Assembly (NCBI GenBank): GCA_023423415.1 | Contig: JAFAFP010000218.1 | Coordinates: 1-19,452 of the forward strand | Direction: 5' to 3' | Length of the DNA: 19,452 nucleotides | Source of the DNA: Pseudomonadota bacterium | GTDB taxonomy: Bacteria > Pseudomonadota > Alphaproteobacteria > Rhizobiales > Xanthobacteraceae | In this document: positions 13,281 to 19,452 of the stretch, piece after piece | Layout of the letters: the number at the start of each line of letters is the position of its first letter | Numbering within the stretch: position 1 is the first letter of the stretch | Translations under genes and position numbers: made by a program | The notes under the pieces: model-generated | The model's database searches: none | What the model was told of the DNA's origin: nothing | Seen by the model: only the letters and a program-made list of their open reading frames with translations

Positions 13281-15673
13281 GAGCGGTCTTCTTGTATGGC
13301 GTCGAGAATCATCGCCGGCGTGATCGGCAGTTGACGCACCACAGCGCCAAACGGCGCGATCGCGTCGTTCACCGCGCTGAGGATCGCGGCGGACGCGCCG
13401 CAGGTTCCCGCCTCACCGACTCCTTTCGCACCAAGCTCGGTGCCGGAATACGGGGTCTCCACGTGCCCGATGACGATATCCGGAATGTCGCCAGCCATTG
13501 GCAACAGATAATCGGCGAACGATCCCGTCATCAGTTGTCCCTGATTGTCGTAGTGCAGCGCCTCGAACAGCGCCTCGCCGATACCCTGAACCACACCGCC
13601 GCGGATCTGCTCGTCAACAAGGAGCGGATTGATGATCCGGCCGCAGTCCTCGACCACCCAGTAGCCCAGGATTTTAACTATGCCGGTTTCCGCATCGACT
13701 TCCACATAGGACGCCTGCGTTCCGTTGGTGGGAACGAAAGGATGCTTGGTGCGGCGGAACTGCTCTGTCGCCGAAAGCTGGGGAACAGTGCCGGGCGGCA
13801 GGAGGTGCCCACGGTAATATATGGTTTCGGCCAGCTTGCCGAGCGGCATCCTTTCCGTCTGTGTTTCTCGATCGACGATGATGCCATCGACGATATCGAG
13901 ATCGCCATCGCTGCCTTGCAGGAGATTGGCCGCGGCCTTGAGAATTTCCGCGCGAACCGCGCGCCCTGCACGCCAGATCGCCTCTCCACCAAGTGCCGCA
14001 CTGCGCGACGCCCATGCTCCTCCGCCGGCCGGAATCGTCGCGGTGTCGCCTGTCATCACCTGCACTTGATCGACAGGAACACCGATCGCATCGGCAGCAA
14101 CTTGCGCCATGCTGGCACGGGCGCCTTGCCCGATCTCACAGAGTCCTACCAGGCACCGAACAGAGCCTGAAGGTTCGATCTTAACGACGGCGCTTTCGAG
14201 AGCCGTAATCGGCAGTTGCCCCGGCCCATTGATTTCCGGACCCGGGGCCGTGAGCTCGACAAAGGGAGCCAGCCCAATGCCGCGATAGATGCCTGCAGTC
14301 CGCAGTTGATCTCGCTCGGCGACGAGCGTTTCATACTGCATGAGCTCCAGCGTTTTGTCGAAGGTCGCGACATTCGACAAGTCGAACAATTGCAACCCGC
14401 ATGGATTTTGCAGCGGCAGACGGTCCGATACGAGGAGATTATTGCGCCTGAACGCCACGCGGTCGCTCCCAAGCGTCGCCGCCGCGCGATCAATCAAATG
14501 TTCGGTGACAGCGCAGCCTATCGGTGTCCCGACGCCACGATAAGCGCCTGTCGGCGGCCGGTTCTGGAAAACCGCCTCAATGGTCGCATGGAAATGCGGA
14601 AAGTCGTATGGCGTGCCGATGCAACGCATTGCCAGCAAAGCTTCAGCGACGCTGGTCCTGGGGTGAACGGAGTAGCCGCCCATCCCACACAGATCATTCA
14701 CCTCGAAACCGAGAATTTTTTGGTCCGCCCCAACTGCCAAACGCGCAACGACACGGTGCTCGCGCGCATGAACATCGCTGACGAACGATTCCAGCCGATC
14801 CGCAACAAACTTGACCGGACGCCCTGTCCGCAACGATGCGGCGATGACGGCCACCTCGTCCGGATAAAGATGCAACTTGATGCCGAACCCGCCGCCGATA
14901 TCCGGCGACAGAATGCGGATACGATGCTGGCCGAGATCGAAGATCGTCGCCAACATGCTTTGGATTTCGTTCGGCGTTTGATGAGAATGATGGACGACAA
15001 GTGATCCATCTGATTTGTTGTAACTGGCAATCAGCCCGCGCGTCTCCAGCGGCATGCCGGTATGCCGCGTGAACGACAGCGTTTCCTCGATGACATGCTC
15101 GGCCTGTTTTACAGCCTCGGCAAAGCTCTGCACGCTCCCAATCGTGGTCTGGAAGCCGACATTGCTCTTCAGATCCGGGTGGATCGGCGCGTCGGTCGCG
15201 GCGGATATCAGGCTTCCCGTAGCCGGTTCCACATCCCAGTCGACCTCGATGCTGGCAAGCGCGTCTTCGGCGGCGGAACGCGAATGTGCCAAAACCAGCG
15301 CAACGGGCTCCCCCTGAAACGTGACGCGGTCGACCGCCAGCGGGCGCTGCAGCGGGGAATTCAGCCCCGCGAGCACGGTCGAGTTGCCGCGCCATCCGCT
15401 GCAGAGATCCGTGAAATCCGCGCCGACAAAGACATGGGCGACGCCCGGCGATTGCAACGCTGCGGAAATATCGATCCCGAGAATGGCCGCCTTGGCATGC
15501 GGGCTTCTCAGAAAGCCCGCATGCAGCATTCGCGGCAGATGAATGTCATCGACGTAACAGCCGTTGCCCTCCAGAGCCCGGCGTGTTTCCGGGCGGGGGC
15601 GGCGCTGACCGATGGCATTAAAGACCTTCTTCTGACGAACCGCGTCAGACGCCTCCATAGGTTCCCACCCCAC
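13277..15673 (-). CDS. Xanthine-dehydrogenase-family hydroxylase, large molybdenum-cofactor subunit
   Basis: 798 residues. The N-terminal a/b hammerhead domain (about 22-160: GRPRPETRRALEGNG-like entry, YVDDI, GEPVALVLA) is followed by Mo-cofactor-binding domains. Seen: SPDIGGGFGIK (256-266), TGAYRGVGTP (375-384), EIGQGA (513-518) and the catalytic GAKGVGEAGT (748-757, base Glu754). The position of the Cys in the AYRCSFR loop of form I CO dehydrogenase is Gly380 here, so this is not CO dehydrogenase. The family inserts a water-derived hydroxyl next to a ring nitrogen or oxidises aldehydes. Nicotinate-, picolinate-, nicotine- or quinoline-type substrates are options. The GTG start (15673) is supported by GAGGTGAT at 15686-15679, an 8-nt match to the anti-Shine-Dalgarno; ATG 15658 is too distant. 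It starts 40 nt after the M29-like gene. Confidence 0.94.
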   Translation of the reverse strand: MGWEPMEASDAVRQKKVFNAIGQRRPRPETRRALEGNGCYVDDIHLPRMLHAGFLRSPHAKAAILGIDISAALQSPGVAHVFVGADFTDLCSGWRGNSTVLAGLNSPLQRPLAVDRVTFQGEPVALVLAHSRSAAEDALASIEVDWDVEPATGSLISAATDAPIHPDLKSNVGFQTTIGSVQSFAEAVKQAEHVIEETLSFTRHTGMPLETRGLIASYNKSDGSLVVHHSHQTPNEIQSMLATIFDLGQHRIRILSPDIGGGFGIKLHLYPDEVAVIAASLRTGRPVKFVADRLESFVSDVHAREHRVVARLAVGADQKILGFEVNDLCGMGGYSVHPRTSVAEALLAMRCIGTPYDFPHFHATIEAVFQNRPPTGAYRGVGTPIGCAVTEHLIDRAAATLGSDRVAFRRNNLLVSDRLPLQNPCGLQLFDLSNVATFDKTLELMQYETLVAERDQLRTAGIYRGIGLAPFVELTAPGPEINGPGQLPITALESAVVKIEPSGSVRCLVGLCEIGQGARASMAQVAADAIGVPVDQVQVMTGDTATIPAGGGAWASRSAALGGEAIWRAGRAVRAEILKAAANLLQGSDGDLDIVDGIIVDRETQTERMPLGKLAETIYYRGHLLPPGTVPQLSATEQFRRTKHPFVPTNGTQASYVEVDAETGIVKILGYWVVEDCGRIINPLLVDEQIRGGVVQGIGEALFEALHYDNQGQLMTGSFADYLLPMAGDIPDIVIGHVETPYSGTELGAKGVGEAGTCGASAAILSAVNDAIAPFGAVVRQLPITPAMILDAIQEDRS

Positions 15674-15713
15674 CCTGGATCACCTCGCTGGCTGCAATGA
15701 TATCCGACGATCG

Positions 15714-16817
15714 TCACTCGATCCCGATCGCTGCATTCAGTTTGAAGAGATTCTTCAAATCTGGTCGCTGCGACACAATGCTCTGAACGCTCGGCCGGTC
15801 CAGAACGGTGAACGAGCCGCGATTCCATACAACTTCGCCATCGAATTCAACCACCGGGTCGATGATCGGTAGGGAAAATTCGCCCGGCATATCCTCTCCG
15901 ACCACATGGAAATGGAGTGTTCTTGGATTGTTGTGCGACAAAAGCTGCCACCAATTGAGGTGCGTGACATCTCGTTGCGGCACAAAGGCGAGCGGATTGG
16001 TTCCGCCGTGCCACGAATTGATCACATACGGGTCCTTGCCGTATTTGCTTCCGATTTCTTCGAGATAGGTTTTCGCCTTGCTGATCTCGCCCTGATCGCC
16101 GCTGAAGTCGACGATACGGCCGACATCGACTTTCGCAACGATCGGTGTCTTCAGCCGCAAACCATCGCCAATGTCGTGATTGGCGGAGCTCACCAGCCAG
16201 CGGATTGCCAGCGTCCCGGTCGCCGTCGTCGCCGAGGTCGGCTGATGGGTGCCGATCGGGAACGTATGCAGCATCAGACCGCTTTCGTTCATGTGAACGT
16301 TGCGCTCGCGCTCAGGCACGGAGCCGGACAGGTCGGTGCCGTTGGGGCAACGGATCCGCCATGTACTGGCCTTTTTCAACTCCTTCGCCACCGCACCGGC
16401 AATCTGCTTCCACACATCATAAGGAACACGCACCCACTCAGAGGCGAGGAGTTCCGGCGTTGTCGCATAGTTCAAAATGCACAATCCGGATCCGGGGATC
16501 GGGCGCAATCGCAGCATGCCGCCGAGGCTGTGGTTGAAGATCGAAACATCGGATTCCGCGATCGCGGACATGATCGAGTCCGGAATGGATTCGGGTCCGG
16601 ACACCGGTCCGGCCCAGATCGACTGGACATCCGCGCCCAGCGCCCGTGCCCCATCCTCAAGGCCGTCAATGGTCGCCCTGTCGATCGTCGGCGTTCCGGA
16701 TTCGTTGACAAACAGGACTTTCACACCCGGCTTGATGCCGGCGCAATTCACCAGAAGATTCCGTGCACCCTCGGATCGCGCGTCATCCTTCAACAGTGCC
16801 TGACCAGCCTTATCCAT
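15714..16817 (-). CDS. M29 aminopeptidase-like protein, NicX-type ring-cleaving dioxygenase candidate
   Basis: 367 residues, no signal peptide. It resembles aminopeptidase T (M29) fold proteins and, by remembered sequence, the 2,5-dihydroxypyridine dioxygenase NicX. The resemblance is strongest from about 150 to 340, with WRIRCPNGTDLSG (153-165), IVAKVDVGRIVDFSGD (226-241), YVINSWHGGTNP (264-275) and RTLHFHVVGEDMPGE (299-313). NicX binds iron through two His and an Asp, the last pair as H-x-D; here the equivalent site reads H302-x-H304. His270 lies near the other ligand position. GGGGAGG lies 6 nt before the ATG. Its place between a flavin hydroxylase and a Mo-hydroxylase favours a ring-opening or related catabolic role. 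A peptidase role or an unknown hydrolase remains possible. Confidence 0.7.
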   Translation of the reverse strand: MDKAGQALLKDDARSEGARNLLVNCAGIKPGVKVLFVNESGTPTIDRATIDGLEDGARALGADVQSIWAGPVSGPESIPDSIMSAIAESDVSIFNHSLGGMLRLRPIPGSGLCILNYATTPELLASEWVRVPYDVWKQIAGAVAKELKKASTWRIRCPNGTDLSGSVPERERNVHMNESGLMLHTFPIGTHQPTSATTATGTLAIRWLVSSANHDIGDGLRLKTPIVAKVDVGRIVDFSGDQGEISKAKTYLEEIGSKYGKDPYVINSWHGGTNPLAFVPQRDVTHLNWWQLLSHNNPRTLHFHVVGEDMPGEFSLPIIDPVVEFDGEVVWNRGSFTVLDRPSVQSIVSQRPDLKNLFKLNAAIGIE

Positions 16818-16941
16818 GTGCTACCTCCCCGCAAGTTACAAACCTTGCTCAACAATGACTCTGAGAACGACAAACCTCACGCTGCCCGGCACCTGAAGTC
16901 CGCATCCTGCTGCCAGCCGCGACGTCCTTCGCAATGGTCGT

Positions 16942-18597
16942 CTAAAGGTATCTCACCGACGCAAGTACGGCCTCGAGATCGTCAGGTTTGGACGACGCAA
17001 CTGCGGCTTTGTGCTCTGCCGCGTCCGACCACGAACAAGCATGGAGGCATTCGGCCAGATCCCGCTCCGCGGAAGCAAACTCGCTGGCGGGAACGGCGGC
17101 CGCGACGATGCGGTCCGGCCGCACGATCAGCCATTCACCACGGTGAGCGGCGAACACCGGATCCATGGCGTCGTCCATCGGCACGAAGTTCATACCCGTA
17201 CCGCGCGGATGCACCACGATCGAAGCCGCGTTTAGATCACGCCAGAAGGGGCTGTCCGGGATTTTGGAAGTCGCTTTGTCGAGGTCGACGCCGACCAGCG
17301 CCCAACCTGCACCGATAAAGTCATCGATCAGCATTATGCGCGAGCCCGTTCTGATCGCGGCGGTTGGCAGCAGACGGCCAACGAAACCCGCGTTCCGGCC
17401 GCCGTCGGGCAGCACAACACCCGTCCTCAGGAATGGCTTCGGAATATAACGCATTTCAGCGAAGTAGCGCCGGATCGCAGGGATCGTCGTCAGACCGCGA
17501 ATGAAAAGATCCCGCAGAATCGCGATTGGCAACGATTTCGTGGATTGCAGAATGCCCGTCCTCGCCGCCACCCGTATGGTTTCAGCCACCTGGCTATGCC
17601 GCTCGTCATGGTACGTTTCGAGCAGCGCAGGCGTAGATTTCCCCGCTAGGACCCGCGCCAGTTTCCAGACGAGATTGTGCGCATCACGCACCCCGCTGTT
17701 CATGCCCTGCGAGCCGAAAATCGGCATCACGTGCGCAGCGTCACCCAGCAAAAATACCCGTCCGACGCTCATCCGCCGGGCCAACCGTGAATGAAAGGAG
17801 TACGCGGCCTTTCGCACAATCGTCAGACCATCGAAAGACCGAAACTTCTTGAACAACTGTTTGAGGCTCTTGTCGGCCAGCAGATCTTCCGATGTTTCAT
17901 CCGACCTTACGGAAAACTCATAGCGACGCCCGCCATTCGGCGATGGCAGACTGAGCGATACGCGCTGCTTTCCCATATGGATTGATGCCAGCAGATCCTG
18001 TCGCGTGTCGTTCAGCACATCGATTATGATGTGGCGCTGTCCAACCGGCGCCAACTCGTCGAACGGAATGTCTAGAATCTTCCGACAAACACTGTGCGAG
18101 CCATCCGCGGCGAGAACATAGTCTGCATTCAAAATCGTTTCGTTGCCGTTCGTGTCGCGAAGCTTGAGACATACCTGGGCTTCGGACTGTTCCAAACCGA
18201 CAACCTCGACGTTGAAACGCGCAGTAAAAGTTGAAAACCGCCGCGCTCCGTCGAACAGAATGCGCTCGAACTCCGGCTGAAAGATCGCCGTGCGACTGGA
18301 GAAACCGTTCTGGGTTACCCTGCCGGTGTTGCGAACGATACGAAAGCCGAGAACGGAGATGTATTCGTAAGAAATCGGACCGACGCCATGTGCGTGCAGC
18401 GCATCGCTCAGCCCGATCTTGTGCAGAAGGCGAAAAAACTCGTCGTCGACCATCAGGGCCTTTGGCATCCCCGACAAGCCCGGCTCCATTTCGACCAGCA
18501 ATGTCTTGATGCCCGCATGCCCGAGCAAATTGGCCGCGATCAATCCGGAAGGGCCCGCGCCGACGATAACAACCGGATAGTGTTCAGCAGTTTGCAT
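16942..18597 (-). CDS. FAD-dependent aromatic hydroxylase (group A flavoprotein monooxygenase)
   Basis: 551 residues, PheA/MhpA/TfdB superfamily. The FAD fingerprints are GAGPSG (13-18), the DG motif YVLAADGSHSVCRKIL (160-175) and the GD motif GRVFLLGDAAHVMPIFGSQGMNSG (279-302). A C-terminal thioredoxin-like region (about 380-551) is typical of this long subgroup. Such enzymes use NAD(P)H and O2 to hydroxylate an activated aromatic or hydroxylated pyridine ring in the cytoplasm; MhpA (3-hydroxyphenylpropionate) and NicC (6-hydroxynicotinate) are functional relatives. The start ATG (18597) follows GGTGAT by 6 nt. It is the first gene of the catabolic operon, divergent from tetR, with 124 nt to the M29-like gene. 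The substrate is unknown. Confidence 0.9.
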   Translation of the reverse strand: MQTAEHYPVVIVGAGPSGLIAANLLGHAGIKTLLVEMEPGLSGMPKALMVDDEFFRLLHKIGLSDALHAHGVGPISYEYISVLGFRIVRNTGRVTQNGFSSRTAIFQPEFERILFDGARRFSTFTARFNVEVVGLEQSEAQVCLKLRDTNGNETILNADYVLAADGSHSVCRKILDIPFDELAPVGQRHIIIDVLNDTRQDLLASIHMGKQRVSLSLPSPNGGRRYEFSVRSDETSEDLLADKSLKQLFKKFRSFDGLTIVRKAAYSFHSRLARRMSVGRVFLLGDAAHVMPIFGSQGMNSGVRDAHNLVWKLARVLAGKSTPALLETYHDERHSQVAETIRVAARTGILQSTKSLPIAILRDLFIRGLTTIPAIRRYFAEMRYIPKPFLRTGVVLPDGGRNAGFVGRLLPTAAIRTGSRIMLIDDFIGAGWALVGVDLDKATSKIPDSPFWRDLNAASIVVHPRGTGMNFVPMDDAMDPVFAAHRGEWLIVRPDRIVAAAVPASEFASAERDLAECLHACSWSDAAEHKAAVASSKPDDLEAVLASVRYL

Positions 18598-18623
18598 ATC
18601 GCCATCACCGGAAATTCACCCAA

Positions 18624-18652
18624 GCACTATCCTGTTCGAATTTCGGTGTCAA
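18624..18652 (-). promoter_or_regulatory. Sigma-70-type promoter of the catabolic operon
   Basis: On the minus strand a perfect TTGACA (18652-18647) is followed after 17 nt by TAGTGC (18629-18624), a weak -10. The start would be near 18617, about 20 nt before the monooxygenase ATG. The upstream edge of the -35 overlaps dyad 1 (18651-18674), as expected for repression by a TetR protein. Confidence 0.5.
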
Positions 18653-18674
18653 CAAACAATCTTGCTTGCTTGTT
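18651..18674. promoter_or_regulatory. Candidate operator, dyad 1
   Basis: AACAAACAA (18651-18659) and TTGCTTGTT (18666-18674) are 9-bp inverted arms with one mismatch around a 6-nt spacer. They overlap the -35 of the catabolic operon. The size and position suit a TetR-family dimer site, but binding is inferred. Confidence 0.45.
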
Positions 18675-18678
18675 TTTG

Positions 18679-18701
18679 GATTTGCGTTGTCATTGCAAAT
18701 C
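18679..18701. promoter_or_regulatory. Candidate operator, dyad 2
   Basis: GATTTGC (18679-18685) and GCAAATC (18695-18701) are perfect 7-bp inverted arms with a 9-nt spacer. The site lies between dyad 1 and the tetR start. It could be the regulator's autoregulatory site or a second binding position; dyads 1 and 2 are not the same sequence. Confidence 0.45.
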
Positions 18702-18744
18702 GTGTTTTTCCTTGACCGAGGTCGGTGATGCGAAGGGGCTATCG

Positions 18745-19437
18745 ATGAAGGATCAAACTGCGCGGGCAACCCGAACCCCGCGCCCACGGACAACCGCGCG
18801 TCAGAAGTCCGAAGCAAAACCGCGGCGTAGAACACAGGACGAGCGAAGCGCGGAGACAAGAGGGAAGCTGATAGATGCTGCAATCGACATCATATGCCGA
18901 CGCGGCTATGCGAGCCTGACGACGGCCGAGGTCGCGACCCTGGCGGATGTGTCGCGCGGTGCGCTGCAGCATCAGTTCTATACACGCGACGACCTTCTGG
19001 TCGCAGTCATTGATCAGCTCACGCTGCAAATGACGCTTCAAGAAGAGATCGGAGCCATCGCCGATCTGTCGCTGGACAAGCGCATTGATGCGGTCGTCCG
19101 TTACTATTCAGCGGTCTACGAGAACCGCAATTTTCTGGCTGTGCTGAACATCTATCTCGGCGTCAAAGACAAGGATTACATGACAGGCCGGTTGCGCAAT
19201 CACATCATCAATATCTACGAAAAGAGCAATAAGCCCTGGCTCGAAATATTCCGCGATACGAAGATTCCACGCGCGAAGCTAACCTCTTTGAGATATCTGA
19301 CGCTCGCAACCCTGCGTGGCCTGGCAGTGGCTCGCTTCCTGGGCCTGTCATCTGAACCCACCGAACCGAACATCCGGATGCTGAGTTCAATGTTGCTTCA
19401 GTATATGACGGACCTTGGCGCGAAATCGGACGCTTGA
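18745..19437 (+). CDS. TetR/AcrR family transcriptional regulator
   Basis: 230 residues from ATG 18745, with GAAGGGG at 18732-18738, 6 nt upstream; the frame is open further back but runs into the divergent gene. Residues 1-36 are a basic, Arg-rich extension (PRPRTTARQK, KPRRR). The TetR N-terminal domain follows: TRGKLIDAAIDIICRRGYAS (38-57), then the helix-turn-helix TTAEVATLADVSRGALQHQF (59-78). The rest is a helical ligand-binding domain with no recognisable specificity. It is divergent from the monooxygenase gene across a 147-nt region holding two dyads, so it most likely represses the catabolic operon until a pathway compound binds. TetR-type NicS plays that role for nicotinate genes in Pseudomonas. 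Confidence 0.92.
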   Translation: MKDQTARATRTPRPRTTARQKSEAKPRRRTQDERSAETRGKLIDAAIDIICRRGYASLTTAEVATLADVSRGALQHQFYTRDDLLVAVIDQLTLQMTLQEEIGAIADLSLDKRIDAVVRYYSAVYENRNFLAVLNIYLGVKDKDYMTGRLRNHIINIYEKSNKPWLEIFRDTKIPRAKLTSLRYLTLATLRGLAVARFLGLSSEPTEPNIRMLSSMLLQYMTDLGAKSDA

Positions 19438-19452
19438 TCGGCGGCTAACCGC

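Noticed and set aside
13277..15673. Aerobic CO dehydrogenase (CoxL) reading of the large subunit
   Set aside because: The AYRCSFR active-site loop of form I CO dehydrogenase is absent; the loop reads GAYRGVG, and no cox accessory genes are nearby.
15906..17318. Long open frame on the plus strand opposite the M29-like and monooxygenase genes
   Set aside because: Arg/Pro/His-rich composition, no ribosome-binding site, no family resemblance; it is an antisense shadow of two well-supported genes in high-GC DNA.
18712..18717. TTGACC as the tetR -35
   Set aside because: A matching -10 would fall on the tetR ribosome-binding site, leaving almost no leader; I could not assign the tetR promoter.

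Overview
The window looks like a chromosomal segment of an alphaproteobacterium of the order Hyphomicrobiales, probably Nitrobacteraceae (Bradyrhizobium/Afipia/Rhodopseudomonas-like). The support is high GC, frequent GTG/TTG starts, a class II EPSP synthase, a FYDLN acidic protein, an lptC-lptA-lptB-rpoN-ptsN order, and a small heat-shock gene with an RpoH-type promoter and a ROSE-type leader. The genus call is inference.

Left part (1-5560): ahpD (+) converges on aroA (-). The FYDLN protein gene and tRNA-Ala(GGC) follow, then a 22-bp tandem repeat and an orphan UgpB-type periplasmic binding protein. Next comes a heat-shock module: RpoH-like promoter, ROSE-like RNA thermometer, hsp20 and two tandem DUF1150 paralogues. 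The ribosome-binding site of the second paralogue is buried in a 12-bp hairpin.

Middle part (5587-11352, all minus strand), in transcription order: a 46-codon small ORF that abuts a short RNase D-type exonuclease gene, then lptC, lptA, lptB, rpoN and ptsN. This set covers lipopolysaccharide export and nitrogen/PTS regulation. No hpf gene lies between rpoN and ptsN, and no cmk follows aroA, although those neighbours are common in relatives.

A 579-nt stretch without a convincing gene (11353-11931), carrying a 17-bp tandem repeat, separates the conserved block from an accessory catabolic cluster (11932-19437). On the minus strand this encodes, in transcription order, a group A flavin monooxygenase, an M29-aminopeptidase-like protein resembling 2,5-dihydroxypyridine dioxygenase (NicX type), and the large (Mo), medium (FAD) and small (2x[2Fe-2S]) subunits of a xanthine-dehydrogenase-family hydroxylase. 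A TetR regulator is divergently transcribed, and the shared intergenic region holds two dyads and a TTGACA promoter. The enzyme set (Mo-hydroxylase + flavin hydroxylase + NicX-like ring-opening candidate + TetR) fits a compact pathway for an N-heteroaromatic compound. The substrate cannot be read from the sequence, and this cluster is the best candidate here for an undescribed system.
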